Shown: positions 24,009-36,623, counted from the first letter of the stretch. The stretch is 64,000 nt of DNA from Pezizomycotina sp. ARF18 (GCA_002224055.1 AZLU01000005.1:434001-498000), one strand, 5' to 3'. Notes: generated by a model not told the origin, from the letters alone. Made by a program: numbers and translations.

Positions 24009-27000
24009 ATGGAGCATAAACTCGCCGCTGTGAATACAGCGCCGTCGCTGGTGGGTCTTTGTAATTCGATCGTCGATCTGTTACGCACGTTCCGCAGTTC
24101 GTACTCCTCCGAATATACCGCTACGTCGTCACTTCCCCGTCGACGCCTTCCGGGGAATCCCCCTCCTTAAAGCTCAGCCAGGAAATTCGCCAACTATCCA
24201 CAGTACTGGAACAGGTCCGTGGCGGTTATGGCTCCGATTTGTACTCCAAACACTCCGACATTGAATCGCGCTTCTGGTCTGACATCGGCAGCGCCGTCCG
24301 CTCCTGCAAGTCGAACCTGCAATCCCTTGAGAAAAGCCTCAGCGCGCTCGCAGAGAACAGCGGCGGTTGGAAGAGCATGTTCAAGGCTAGAAAGTCGACG
24401 AGGTTCAACCAGGCGAACTCGGAGTTTACCGTTTACCGACACCTTACTCCATCGTACCGGGAGGTATTGGCCTTGTCGCTAGAGGTTTCGAATCTCGCAG
24501 TGCAGTCGGGAAGAGTCAATAGGGTGGAAGAACTTAAAAAGCGCATCGCGAAATTAAGCATAATCTTGAAGCATCGGGGGATTAGCAAGTCCGTCAAGGC
24601 AGAACAGGACGCGCTAAATACGATGGCGGTCCTGCAGCAATGCGTCACCAGTGCGGCTGCCCTTCTGTCGGAAGCGGCGTATATCTGGAAGATGCCTGTG
24701 GAAATCGACGGGCAAGTAATGCTTGCCGAGCTGGACTCTACCGAAGCAAAGTCGTGGTTTGAAACAGAGAGAGGACCAGCTGATAGTCCCCGGGAACGTC
24801 TATCGCAACCTTCATTCACTGAGACGCAAGCTGTAGAAAAAGGGATCGATGAGCCTAAAGTCAGGGCCGACCCTGGCGTGAAGGGCGCGAGTATGGACGT
24901 GACGTCAGGCATGCGCGAAGGAATCGTGCATTCTCCTCCACCGCGGCCACCTCCACAAGAGCTTCCAGAAGCTCCGCAGCCTCCGCAACCTCCACAACCC
25001 CCAATCCAAGTACCCGACACGCAAGTGCACGAATGCATGGAAGAGATGAAGATTCCGAATCCGATTGGGAAGCCGACCTCAAGAAGGGTATGACCTCCAT
25101 CGCGCAAGAGAAATACGAACAAGGTGATTACGCTGGAGCTGTAGACTTTCTTCGTAAAATCTTAGAAAGCACCAACGTGGACGAAAAATACTTTATCATG
25201 TTAGCTGTGTGCTTGATACGTTTGGAGAAGTGGGATGAGGCAGAACAGATCCTTCTAAAACTTGAACGATCGCCATCGCAAGAAAGCGCATGCCGGGCGC
25301 AACACCACCTGGCAGAATTATATATCGGCACTAGTCAGCTAGAAAAGGCTAAGACTTACGCTAATAAAGCTAAGAATGGAAGAAAAAGTGTACGGAAAGA
25401 ACGATGCGCGGACGCTGCAGTCTGTATATCTTTATGTTACCAGCTTAAAATTGAACAAGCAAGATGTGGAAGCCGCTTCACTCTCGCGACTATTTCCCCA
25501 GGATTTTCCAGCCGGAGGAGTCAGAAATCTCGAAGTGTTTTGAGAGCGTTCAAAATGAGCAGAAAGTTGTAGCCGTCGAATCGAAAAAGCTGCCGCCGCC
25601 AGCACCGAAGTTAAAGCTCCGACGAGATAGGTGATATCCTTGTACCGCTTGATCAAGGTGACTGCGATTGGCTGGAAGAATTTGGTCTTAAACTCAGCGC
25701 TGATGGTCTTGCCATAGAAGGAACGCCAAAGGAAAACCGGGATGGTCGCACGGCAGCCCATCGCGCGTGTGAATTAGGAAAAGATCAGATCCTTCGGCTA
25801 TTGTTGAAGCGCGGTTGATATTAATCTCAATAAACGTGACAGAAGGAAGGATACGGCGATCCTACTTGCAGCTCATAATGAGCAGGTAGAATGCGTTCGA
25901 GCTCTTGTTGATAAAGGCCCATTTGGCGGCATGCGACAAGGCGTAGTGGTGATGCAAAGAATAGTTTTAACATGTGCCCGATACTTTTCGCGGCGCAAAA
26001 ACGTAACGGGGATATGGTGAATACCTCTTAAACGCTGGGCAGATATCGAACTTCCCGGCCAACGAGAGGGTACTCCGCTTCATGAGGCCGCCGATAATAA
26101 TCGAGTTAATAATATTAATACTCTGCTGGATGCAGGTATGTAGCAGTTCACCCCCAGCAGTTATTTACTATTCTAACGTCTAGCAGGAGCAAATATCAAT
26201 AGCCGAGATAAGTATGGCGATCCGCCGCTCACGTGGGCATGTATCCGAAGTCAGGTAGAGGCGCTTTGGTGCTCATTGAAAGAGGTGCCGACGTGAATAT
26301 AGCAAATAAAGATGGCAATACGCCCTTGATGCGAGCCAACCGCCAACTATCGGAAATCTTGCTCCAGAAAGGAGCAGATGTCAATAAAACAAACCGGAAT
26401 GGTTATTCAGCCCTCTACTTTGAAGTTGAGAAGGGTAACAAGGGCAAAGTTGAGCTGTTACTTAAGCATGGGGCTGATGTGAACGTGGTGTTGGCGACAA
26501 ATAGCTCCACACCACTTCACGCCGCGGCCTGGCACAAAAACGATGCCATTGCGCAACTTCTCCTTCAAAGGGGAGCTGATCCCAACGTCAAGGACCATCA
26601 CGGCAAAATCCCCCTTTGCTTCGCTGCAGCACCTATGGCAGAGCTCTTGATCGTTGCAGGATCTGAAATAGAAACAAAAGACGAGAGGAATTTAAGACCC
26701 TTCACTGGGCCGTGTTAGACGATAGACCAGGTGTCGTGAAGCTCCTCATCGAAAACCACTGCGAGATTAATCCCAGGGGATAGACGGAATGACGCCGTTG
26801 GCTGTGTCTGTCCAACACCAGAGGAGCAAATGCTTTCAATTGTTGATGGACGCAAACGCCGACGTCAATCTTGCAAACAATAGAGGAAGGTATTTTTTAA
26901 CTCTTACATTACTTATATAGAGAGCTGCAACTTACTTTGTAATGACTAGAACCCCTCTACATCATGTTGAAAATAATTCGAAGGAAATGGCGGCAGCTCT

Positions 27001-27829
27001 ATTAGAACGTGGAGCCGACGTAGATCATGTAGACGACAACGGCAGTTCGGCATTACACCATGCTACTCGGGGCGACAAACCCGGCGTTGCTCGGGTTTTA
27101 GTGGAGCACGGAGCACGACATTCTCTTGATGGAGCAAAATATACTCCTCTTCACGGTAAGTCTGGGCTCCCGTACCAGCGAGCGGCAAATTGTACTGACT
27201 AAAGTTAGGCTGCGCCATGTATGATCGTGACAAGGTTTTGAAAATCCTCCTTGAGACGCAGACGGAAGGTTTCGACCTCGAAGCTGTGAACGACGGCGCG
27301 GGAAAACCCCTTTGCATTTTGCTGCCATCACTCAGCTTTCAAGGTTGTCCCGCTGCTCTCGAAGCAGGTGCTCGGTCGATGCTCAGGACTCAAATGGGCG
27401 GACTCCGCTGATGTACTGCAGCTCAGAAAACGTGGCCAAGCATCTGCTCGGGCCAAGCATTTCGTCGAAAGATAGCAACGGCTGGACTGCCCTCCATTGG
27501 GCCTGTCAGCATTCGCGTCCCAGAGTGGCAGCCCTTCTCGTTGAAAGTGGAATCGATCAGATGATCCTGTCGGCAGACAACGGTCTACCTGCTATCGTGC
27601 TTGCGGCCAGGTGAATCATGTCGATGTTATTAAACAGATGATCCTAAAGAATGCAACGCTTGATGTGAAGGCCCTAGACGGCAGGACAGCTTTGTTCGAG
27701 GCGGTAACCAGAGGGCATGCGGATCTCGCAAATACCTTAACGAAGGCTGGGGCAAATGCTGGGATCGCGGGCCCAGACGGTAGACCAATTTTCCAGATTG
27801 CGGAGGAGAAAGGAGTGAACCTGAATTAG
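24009..27829 (+). CDS. STAND-like protein: fungal N-terminal helical domain, TPRs, ankyrin repeats
   Basis: The product (about 1,100-1,200 aa) starts MEHKLAAVNTAPSLVGLCNS. This is the amphipathic start typical of the helical N-domain of fungal STAND/NLR-type proteins, and further helices run to about residue 250. A proline-rich linker (PPPRPPPQELPEAPQPPQPP) follows. TPR-like helices come next (EQGDYAGAVDFLRKILE, LEKWDEAEQILLKLE, AELYIGTSQLEKAKTYA), and then roughly 12-14 ankyrin repeats from about 25,720 (DGRTAAHRACELGK, EGTPLHEAADNN, NSSTPLHAAAWHKND, DNGSSALHHATRGDK and others). Introns at 26136-26186, 26890-26949 and 27156-27208 each fall inside a repeat and restore its consensus when removed. 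No NACHT or NB-ARC nucleotide-binding core is visible, so the protein is not a complete NLR. At least eight frame breaks are present, more than in any neighbour, so it may be a pseudogene. Only 850 bp separate it from the HET/ankyrin gene. Confidence 0.65.
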
Positions 27830-28013
27830 TGCCTATTCTTCCTATCGCGTGTATTGGATCGCCGGCGGAGAGTTTGGTTTCCGTTGCATTGAGTACTTAT
27901 GTCGAGATACCTCTCGCTGGTGATCATCTGAAAAGCGAGATCTTGAAAAGGGAGAGATTGACTTGTTTGTTTATGAATCGCTTACTTATTTGGTGGTTGG
28001 CAAACCTTGCCTG

Positions 28014-28122
28014 TTTTTTTTTTTTTTTTTTTTTTTTTTTCATTTTTTTATTTATTTTTATTTATTTTTATTTATTTTTATTTATTTTATTTATTTTTAT
28101 TTATTTTTATTTAGTTTTATTT
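28014..28122. repeat. T27 tract plus (TTTATTTTTA)n array
   Basis: About 27 T at 28014-28040 lead directly into about eight imperfect 10-bp TTTATTTTTA units. The array begins about 185 bp after the stop codon of the STAND-like gene. Confidence 0.95.
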
Positions 28123-28576
28123 ACCTACTTAGTATTAATTATAAACCTGAAGTATTCGATCTCCAGGAAGAATTGTCTTTAGTACTATTTTCCATATATA
28201 TATAAAGACCACAATTCAACAGTCACAATCGAACCGAACAATATTATCTACCTACTGCTTAACCTCAAAGAGACCCGTATACCGCTAGTGCACCAGAATG
28301 GATAGCACCGCCGGCGATCTCTCAACTTATTGGTTCACGCGTAAGCGCGCGCCTCAGTTTGGAGCCTCATTACGGGACGGCGCGGCGGCGGCGGAAATAA
28401 TCTTCAGGGATCAGGCTACCCGAGTAGTGGCGCAAATCTTCGACTATAGATATTTATAGACAAGGCTTTAAAAACAAACCAAGGTATAAATACTCCTAAT
28501 TACAATCCTCTCAAAATCAATCTTCGCAGTTTGCGAAAAGGGGAGGGAGAGGTTTTTAAGGCAATTTGCAGAGACC

Positions 28577-28601
28577 TTTTTTTTTTTTTTTTTTTTTTTT
28601 T
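28577..28601. repeat. Poly-T tract in HET/ankyrin upstream region
   Basis: About 25 consecutive T, roughly 80 bp before the ATG at 28680. Poly(dT) tracts are common nucleosome-excluding promoter elements in fungi, so a promoter role is plausible but inferred. Confidence 0.85.
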
Positions 28602-28679
28602 GAGATTGTTACGATATTCAATACCTAACAAAAGTCTTCCGGGGATGAGTTACGCCGACCCCCGACATCCGTAGAGCGG

Positions 28680-31600
28680 ATGATCGAATCTATAGCTACG
28701 AATTTCAACTTCTGCCGCAACCGCCTGTGGGAAACAGCGCGAAACCTCGACGGCGACGATCGTTTCCGGTTCCTCGAGATTTCAAATTATACCCACCCGC
28801 ACCTAACAGGGAAGCATCACGGGCACGAGCAGTGCACGTTCGATTTTTGCGAGCATTCGCGGCTCGATTACACTACCGTAGGACAGCGCCATGAATCAGC
28901 GTCGTGCAGCAATGAGCCGTGCGGACCTAAATCATTCGATTCAGCTATTTTAGAGGCAGCAGTAGAAGCGGGGGGTTCTACGGCCTGGTTGCTCGACGGG
29001 AGTGGCGTGATTCAGCGACCGCAAAATTTTATGGCGGTATCGCACGTATGGTCCGACGGGACCGGTAACGGTTCGTGGCCGCCGGGGCAGGTTAATGACT
29101 GCCTATTTACCTATTTCAAAAGCATAGCGGAAGAATATGATTGCGAGGGTATATGGTGGGATACTATTTGCATACCTAGGAATAAAGCGGCGAGAAGTAA
29201 AGCCATCCTTAATATACAAAGAAGTTACGAGGATGCGAGGATTACCCTGGTACCGTACAATTCACGTCATACGGATTCTTACTTTTTTTGGCCTAACAAG
29301 GATGTTGTTTTTCAATAATAGGTACACGATAGCTTCCTCCGAGAGTGGGAATGGGTTAACCCAGAAGTTGCATGCTTTGCGATCACGATATCGCCGTGGT
29401 TCAGCCGTGGTTGGACGGCGCTCGAACTTTCGCGATCCCGAAAGGTCAAAGTAGTCTTTAAAGGCGGCGTGATTAAAGATCTTGACGAAGACATCCTCGC
29501 TTTCTACCGGTGGGACAGTGTGTCGAGCGCTCGGCACGAAATCGCTTCCCATGTTATACAGACCTTAAGACAGCAGGTGAGGACTGTGGACGGACTACTG
29601 ACAGTACTCGGTTCGCGCCACATGTCCTGGCCTCGGGATCTGGCGATAATATCTGCTCAATTAGTGGGAACATACGTTTGGCCCGGAGCGAGCCAGCAGG
29701 ATATTTACAAGGAAATACTAAAAAAGATGGAAGTCCTGCCCCACACGCATCTTTTCCATAATTCTATAACTATGCTCGACGAATTCACATGGTGCCGACC
29801 AACCTGTTTGATCTCCCTCGTAGCCCACGGCCGCCCGGGGGTTATCATTTTTACCTGCCGGAGAGGCTGTTTGTCCAAGAAAACGGGGACCTGAAAGGCG
29901 ATTGGTATATATTTAATATCTCAGATCATCTGAAGGATAAATACGTCTGGAGCGGTAGACATCCGCTGGTACTGGAGAAGCTGTTGGAGGCTTTAAAGAA
30001 CAAGGATGAACACCTACTACTGGTGGAACCGCACGATGACCTAAAGCCAAACGATATCGTCGTGACGAGAGCTTTGGTTGTAAAAATAATAAACGATGGG
30101 CGAGCCGATAAGGATGAAAGTCGACCTGAGGTCGATGTCCAGTACGTCGGGCCAGTTTATTTCATTCTCCGTTACCCTTCGAAGATCTTAGTGAGGGAGT
30201 AATACCTTCCAAAGGAGGAGTCAAAGTCAACATCCTTGGGAGGCCACTATTACGCAACGATCCCTATAATTCAGCGCCACGGACATCCGCCCAACGAGCG
30301 ATGGAAGCTATTCTCAAAGATGGAATCAAATGGAACGTTCCAGACGAGAATGGAGATTTGCCGTTACACCTGGCAGCGCGGATGGCGCACAATCCGGCGC
30401 TGAGCAGTCTTCTAAACCCCGAAAGGGTTCAGCTCAGCCCGAGCTCCGACGAGTACCTAAAATACGTAAACCAGCAAACGCGGGATGGGAAAAATGCTCT
30501 GATTCTTGCCATAAGAAATGGCGACTTCGTCAGTGTTAACACGCTCCTAAGGCAGGGCGCGGATAGTTCCCAGAAAGATTTCTCCAGCTGGACATCTCTT
30601 CATTATGCCTCATGGAGAGGCGACATGATAACCGTGAAGAGCCTGCTGTCTCAAGAATGGAACAGTACAAATTACACGAAGGTGGGCTCGCTCGATAGGT
30701 TCGGCCAAAGTCCGCTGCACCTCGCTAGCGAGAGGGGAAACAAAGAAATTGTCAGTGCGCTGATTAAAGGGGGCGCAAGGCTAACAGAAGCTTGCCACTG
30801 CAAGCAGCTCCCGCTTCATCGGGCGGCATGGGCAGGCGCGAGGGCGATAGTGCAGCAGTTGCTCTCCGCTTATGCTCACGATCACCACACTCATGGGGAT
30901 ATCCCTTTCGACGCCAGAGATCATCTCGGTAGGACACCGCTGCACATCGGCTGTGAGAAAGGTAATGCCCCGGTAGTAGACCTCTTGCTTAAGCAAACAC
31001 CCGGACCTGACCTAGAAACTCGCGATATGAAGGGAAGAAATGCCTTACACATTGCGGCCGCCAAGGGAAGTTCTCTGATTGTGGAGTTGCTGCTCCAACA
31101 CGGTGCTGCATCAGACGCCGTCAATCAGTCAAAGCAGACAGCGCTGCACATCTCGGCGGAGAAAGGCCACGTGGGCGTGGTAGCCCAGTTACTACGTAAA
31201 CCCGAATTAGAACTTAAAGACGAGAACCACTTCACCCCATTGTTCTCCGCAGTAATAAACGGTCATGAGGCTGTGGTGAAGATGCTCCTGGATGCCGGCG
31301 CTGAAATAAACTCGAGGTCAAAGAACGGAAAGACACCTCTAATGTCCGCTGCTGAGTACGGCCATTATTATATTGTGCTGGATTTATTAAAAGCTGGGGC
31401 AGATGTCGACGCTATTGATGACGAGGGTCGAAGCGCTCTGCAATTTTCGGCTGCAAATGACCACACTGGAATCACATCACAGTTAGCGGAAAAGAGCACG
31501 GATATAGAATTAAAAACCGGCGGAGGGAGAACACACTTACTGTGGGCTTGTGATAATGGATACTCCGAGCTTGCTGAGCTGATGCTGCAGCGGGGTGCCA

Positions 31601-32631
31601 ATACGGAGGCCAGGGATGCTGAAAACAAATTCACGCCTTTGATTGCTGCGGCTTCAAACGGACATGACACAATTATAAAGCGACTGATTCAGGCAGGCGC
31701 CCATGTCGAAGCCAAAGATTCTGAATTCGGAAGAAGCGCGTTGGCATGGGCCGCAAGCAAAGGGCACGCATGGGCCGCTCGGGTACTCCTCGAGGAAGGG
31801 AGCGCGGATATAGAAACCATCGATAACGATGGCAAAACGCCGCTCGCTCTCGCTACGTTGAACAGTGCGAACGAGACCATGCTAGAGATGCTTCTAGAGA
31901 AGAGCGCCAAGCTCAAGCCAGTCAATATCTCCATGATGTTTGTTAACGCTTCAAGACTCGGGCAAGTAGGGGTAGTAAGGTCGCTCCTTGCAAGAGGCGT
32001 TGATACGGAGTTGAAAGGTAAAGATGGACGAACCCCATTGGCGGCAGCTGCCTACACCTGCAGATCTAACCCTGCTGTGGTAAGCTTATTACTCGGCAGA
32101 GGCGCCGATCCCTACGCCCTCGACGATTCTGGCCTAACACCTCTACAACTTGCTATCAAGGCCAATTCCAAGAAAGCTATCGGAGTGTTTCTCGAACATG
32201 GCGTGGGTTTAGGCTCTCAAGAGTATGGTCAGATACTGCTTTGGGCATCTCGGGAGCGTCATTTGGATATCGTTGAGCTTGTTCTCCAACGTGGTGCCGA
32301 GCCAGCCTTCAGAGATCCAACAACTGGCCAAAACGCCCTCGAGATTGCGGAGAGCTTTGAAGATACTCGCCTAATGGACCTACTTAACAAAAAGTCGGCC
32401 AAGGTCGTAAGCAACATGAAAGAGAAATGCCAGCCTGTGCAAGCCTCCCCGGCGGCTCTGGATGAGAATGGCAATGCCCCGCGGCTTACTCCCACGAAAA
32501 GCTCCGAAGGACCGGCAAAGTTGGTCTTGTCTACCAAAGATGCGAATGTGAATACTAAACGTATCAGTTACCGAAAACCCCACACTCTCACGCGGTTTCT
32601 CAGTTGTGCCGCGATTCCATTGCGCTCCTAA
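28680..32631 (+). CDS. HET-domain protein with C-terminal ankyrin repeats
   Basis: The N-terminal part carries the heterokaryon-incompatibility domain in the expected order: FMAVSHVWSDGTGNG, then CEGIWWDTICIP, NIQRSYEDARITLVHD, and SPWFSRGWTALELSRSRKV. One intron at 29250-29321 (branch CCTAAC) splits ITL from VHD exactly where the conserved motif requires joining. A linker of about 300 residues follows. An uninterrupted 776-aa frame from 30301 then contains about 17-18 ankyrin repeats (GQSPLHLASERGNKEIV, GRTPLHIGCEKGNAPVV, GKTPLMSAAEYGHYYIV and so on). HET domains trigger cell death on non-self recognition; ankyrin arrays bind protein partners. The HET part joins the ankyrin part through two one-base breaks, near 29790 and 30195. 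The sequence upstream of 30301 in the ankyrin frame is conserved-looking coding, so this is one gene and not two. The C-terminus may extend past 32631 in another frame to 32857 (basic, charged). Confidence 0.85.
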
Positions 32632-33336
32632 AGACCGTTGGAGAGAAGCCGCGACTATTGAATCCCAAATTAGGCAAAACGAAAACGGGAGTGACTCTCA
32701 ATGGGGCGGTAATGGCAGTGGAGATGAAGGGAAGAAGGAAGAAAGGAGGCGCTTGAAAAAGAGGCTGCATGGCTGGAAACAGGCTCAAAAGAAGAAACTC
32801 GAACGACTTACAAGGCGGGACCAAACACAAATAGAGCCCTCCCGCAGTACCTCATAATCATACACAAAATCAAATACCTTAGATTCGGCGCCCAAGTAGC
32901 CCAATACTTTGTGAGATTACGTGATTTCGACCGATCTCCAGCCCGCTAAAGACTCTCGGAGGCATCTATCGATAATACAGCCTGTAGAATTTGTCAAAAT
33001 AGAGATGAGAGATGGTGGCATACGCTCGTAGACCATTCTGAAGCTCTCAGGTCCACTGCTAAAGCCCTTAGCATATTGAAAACACTTGTTATAAGTAAAA
33101 TCGAGGACTTATTAAGCCACCAGTTAGCTGCGATATGAAGAAGAGCAGCGTGAGAGCACAAACCTCCGGCGTTAGCGCGCATACCGTACTTAGGCGCACA
33201 TGCCATTCGGGTATCCTCCCTTCTTCCCCCCTCTCTCTTCCCTCGTTGGCGTTCTTCATTGTTGCGACAAAGGACAAATAAGAGGATAATCGGATAGAAA
33301 TATTTTTATGTAGTAATATACGTGGAATTAATTTAT

Positions 33337-33365
33337 TATATATATATATATATACATATATATTT
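33337..33365. repeat. (TA)n microsatellite
   Basis: About a dozen TA units with one C interruption, in AT-rich sequence. Confidence 0.85.
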
Positions 33366-34257
33366 TATATACTTAGCTATTCGTCGTCTTCTACTTCCGT
33401 TTTTAAAAATAGAATAATACTACTTATAAGATAGTCTACCAAATAGAAATAAAAAAAATAAAAATAAAGTGATGGGTTGAAAATAAAATGATTTAGCCGG
33501 GAAAAAATAATCTTAACATTTCTTACTTCGTATTTCCTTCAACAAACGACTTAGCACTTCACCAAGTACAGGTTTCGCGACCTTCGACCTGTTCGCGAGA
33601 GCTTCATATCCATTCCCCGTTCCTCGAACCCAACCGCCGACACAACTCCCGAGAGCTTTTCATGGAGGTTGCTTTCGTGGATTTGGTTCCTGTTGCTTTA
33701 ACAAATAACCGCCGACATTTATCTCGCCGCATTTTCAGGCATTTACGCCAAGTTTGCCTTACCATAATCAATCTTAATATTCGCACTGTTCCTGACCTTC
33801 GCCTCAGGCGCAGTGCGAAACGGCACAATCGGGAAATCGGCGGGACTTTCAGGGGCCATTTCCGTTTGCATCTTCGATAAACTTTTACCATGTGGTTGCC
33901 GACGCAGTCTGATAGCGCCGCCGTCACAAAAAATGGTCATCCGGCGGGGTAACAAATCCTACCAGGGGGTAATCATACATAGTCGAAGAGGGGTGTGGTA
34001 AGATTGCTGGTAAGCTACCTGAAAGTGCGGGAGAAAAAAACAGATCGCGATAGGTCCATTAACGGTCAGGCAAGTTGTCCTCTGCTTATTGGAGCCCGCT
34101 CTGCTATCGACGTAATCATATAGCCGGTAAGATATTCACATCCTTGGAAATACTGAGAGAAATCAAGAGAAATACCAAATGTTTATAGGTTAAAATGCCG
34201 ACGTATTGCAGAGAAGAGCGAGGTGAGAGAGAGGTTAAAACCAGCTCCATCTCGCAA

Positions 34258-34374
34258 ATGGCAGACAATTACTCCTCCAACGATAAGAATAGCATCAAAT
34301 ACAACGGCGAAAAGCAAAGCCTCGAACGCGAGATCAAACACGGAACATCCGCCCTTGTATACTCAAATAAGTGA
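34258..34374 (+). CDS. Possible small ORF, unrecognised
   Basis: It encodes 38 aa beginning MADNYSSNDKNSIKYNGEKQ and ending ALVYSNK. The mixed polar composition looks more like protein than the surrounding noise. It could be the first exon of a small gene: AAGTGACC follows the last codons, and a GTGAGT lies at 34543. No homology is recognised and no partner exon is convincing. Confidence 0.2.
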   Translation: MADNYSSNDKNSIKYNGEKQSLEREIKHGTSALVYSNK

Positions 34375-35391
34375 CCGAAAAAGTAGCCTCGCCCCAACCG
34401 CTTGTTCCAGAAGTTTCATCGGGAGAATAAGAAAAGCATTCCATCAATCGTCTTACCTTGTTCAGGTTCATCTCCGCAGGGCGACAAAGCTATAGCTATT
34501 ATAGGCATACAGCTGGGACCACCAGTAATACTATCGATAAAATGTGAGTTTTCCCTCCTGATATACTCCGTACTTGTTCATATGCCTTTTATTTTTAATA
34601 TCTCCTTTCATGGATCCCCCCTTTTCCGCTTTACGGTAATAATTACCGCGAATCGACATGGGCAAGACACAAAATTGAAGGCTGTCAAAGAAGGAAATAA
34701 TAATAAATGAAGCAACCACGCGACCAAAGCTGCCTTTCAAAGATATTGATACAACAGGAGATCAGTCTTGACTCTGATGAAGAATGGAGAGAAATAAGCA
34801 AGCTTATAGGTACGAGAGACTCAGAAGAGACAAAGAACGGGACAGGACGGGGTTATTGTCAGCACACATCTTTTCTCCAGCAGCGGATTTATATATATTG
34901 CGGTGTTTAATTTATTGTCAATCCTCTCTAATTGACCGAAAATTGATCATGGCGCAGAGCTAGGAGGTCTCAGCCTTCGCAAAAATTATTAAAAATAAAT
35001 ACTTAAATACCAAAAAAGCCTCTTCCCCCCTCAAATCCCAACAAACCGATCCCTAGCAAAATTATTATCTCATTTTCTTTTATTACTTGTATTTTCTTTT
35101 TCTTCACCCTTTTCACCCTTTTCACCCCTCGTCATAAACCATCCCACCCCAGTCTTTTCTTCCATTTCCCCTCCTCCTGATTCACATCATCGTGACCCAA
35201 CTTTCTAGGACCTTTTATCGAAAACCATTCCAATGATAGACAGCTTTTCGCACCTTTCAAAGCTAAACAGATCAAAGAACATTAGGAAACTTCGCGTTGT
35301 CTGAACTACTTTACAGTACCGCAAAAACAAGCATATACACTACCGAAACAGAAACAACCCTCACTCATTACCATAATACAGCTAAACAACG

Positions 35392-35916
35392 ATGACGACC
35401 ATGGTATCGCCGTCGCCGACACCCTCGGCATCCTCCTCCTCGTCAATCACCGAACTCTCCAAGTCCTCGTCCTCCCCGTCGCCTACTCCGACGCCGCGCT
35501 CGACGAAGATCGTGTCTACACCGTCAACTACCCCTTCGTCGACCCCAAAGTCCGTAAAGCGCAGGTCGGCCTACCAGCCGGGCCACAATCGAAACCAGTC
35601 CGTCATCGTCCCCACGTGGACGGAGATCATGTCGAAACACCCGATTTACGCGGAGTACAAGTCCGTCAAGGACAGGCTCGCATCCTGCGTCAACAGCCTC
35701 CGGGTCCCCGGCGGCCACGGGCTCTTGCATTACGACGAGCATATTTGTCTTACCTCCGAGAAGGACGATTTCGCGCTACTGCTCGTCCGGGTCGTTAAGT
35801 TCCCCTACAGTGCGACACGGATGCAGATTTACGAAGCCGAAGACGAACTCAAGCGGCGCATGCTGAGGAAGGGAACTCAACTTGCCATCGTACTGGTCGA
35901 CCGGGAAGGGAGCTGA
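35392..35916 (+). CDS. Hypothetical Ser/Pro-rich protein with C-terminal alpha/beta core
   Basis: An intact single-exon frame of 174 aa with no frame break, unusual in this window. Residues 1-60 are Ser/Thr/Pro-rich and probably disordered, ending in a basic KSVKRR. Residues 75-174 look folded: TWTEIMSKHPIYAEYKSVKD, then a strand-like DDFALLLVRVVKF, a helix YEAEDELKRRMLRKG and a final strand TQLAIVLVDREGS. I do not recognise the family. The helix HP-x(3)-EY-x(2)-(V/I)-(K/R)-(D/E)-(R/K)-L is echoed in the C-terminal region of the AT-hook protein at 37511-39868, and the two may share a small domain. A pyrimidine-rich leader precedes the ATG. The GC-rich, third-position C/G codon use supports real coding. 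Confidence 0.7.
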   Translation: MTTMVSPSPTPSASSSSSITELSKSSSSPSPTPTPRSTKIVSTPSTTPSSTPKSVKRRSAYQPGHNRNQSVIVPTWTEIMSKHPIYAEYKSVKDRLASCVNSLRVPGGHGLLHYDEHICLTSEKDDFALLLVRVVKFPYSATRMQIYEAEDELKRRMLRKGTQLAIVLVDREGS

Positions 35917-36592
35917 ACTCGAATCACTGCTCTTTCTGCGGCCAGAGCGCTGGAATACCTTTTTTTTTTTTTTTTTTTGGTTCTAATTCGGTACTTTGAA
36001 GCATTTTTTACTTCCTGTCGCAGCACTTTTGTCATTTCCGAAGCATTTTACCCGAGGACTTCCGGCTTGATTCTCTTTCAGTTTTTCGGCTTCGCGACTA
36101 TTACACAGTTGCTATAGTATACCCCTTTATTTCAGATATATTTTTTCTTTCAACATTTTGGATACAACAACCCTCCTTTTAGGCACAAATACTTTCCCTT
36201 CAGCGGTTAATTTTCCCCCTTTGTTGGTCCGACCGCATTGGAGGGGAGGATTCCTCCTCTTTCTTTTATTTCTATTTTTCTAAACCGCATGCATAATGAT
36301 CAAACACGATAGGAGGTATATTTTATTTTTATCCTTTTATTCTTTTCGGAGTCTTTCGGGGGATGGGGGTTTACTATTTGTTTCATAGGGCTGCAGTTCC
36401 GGCGTGCAATTTTTCTTTCCAGGGCGGGCAGCTTTTCATCGGATACCTTTTTTTCTTCTTTTCTCTTCTTTCGGCATCGCGAACAGAAACAAAACCTCAC
36501 CTCTTTTACTTTCTTTACGCTTTTAGACGAAACAATTTTTCTATTCTTTATGATCATGACAAGGTTAAGGACAAAGAAACAAATGGGGCGTT

Positions 36593-36615
<23 letters not shown>
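36593..36615. repeat. Poly-T tract
   Basis: About 23 consecutive T in a gene-free interval. Confidence 0.9.

Positions 36616-36623
<8 letters not shown>

Larger units (their letters stand above)
27830..28679. other. Spacer between the two ankyrin genes
   Basis: It contains two long T tracts, a decamer repeat, a TATA-like run (about 28192-28204) and no reading frame with a recognisable product. Confidence 0.6.
32858..35391. other. Intergenic region
   Basis: No confident gene. There is a (TA)n run near 33337-33365. Two minus-strand frames at 33604-33955 lack family features, and a small possible ORF at 34258 is listed separately. The last 350 bp before 35392 is pyrimidine-rich, with repeated cttttcaccc, as expected for a fungal promoter/5' leader. 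Confidence 0.5.

Noticed and set aside
24433-25122. 229-aa minus-strand frame with Gly/Cys-rich segment
   Set aside because: Antisense of the proline-rich linker in the STAND-like gene.
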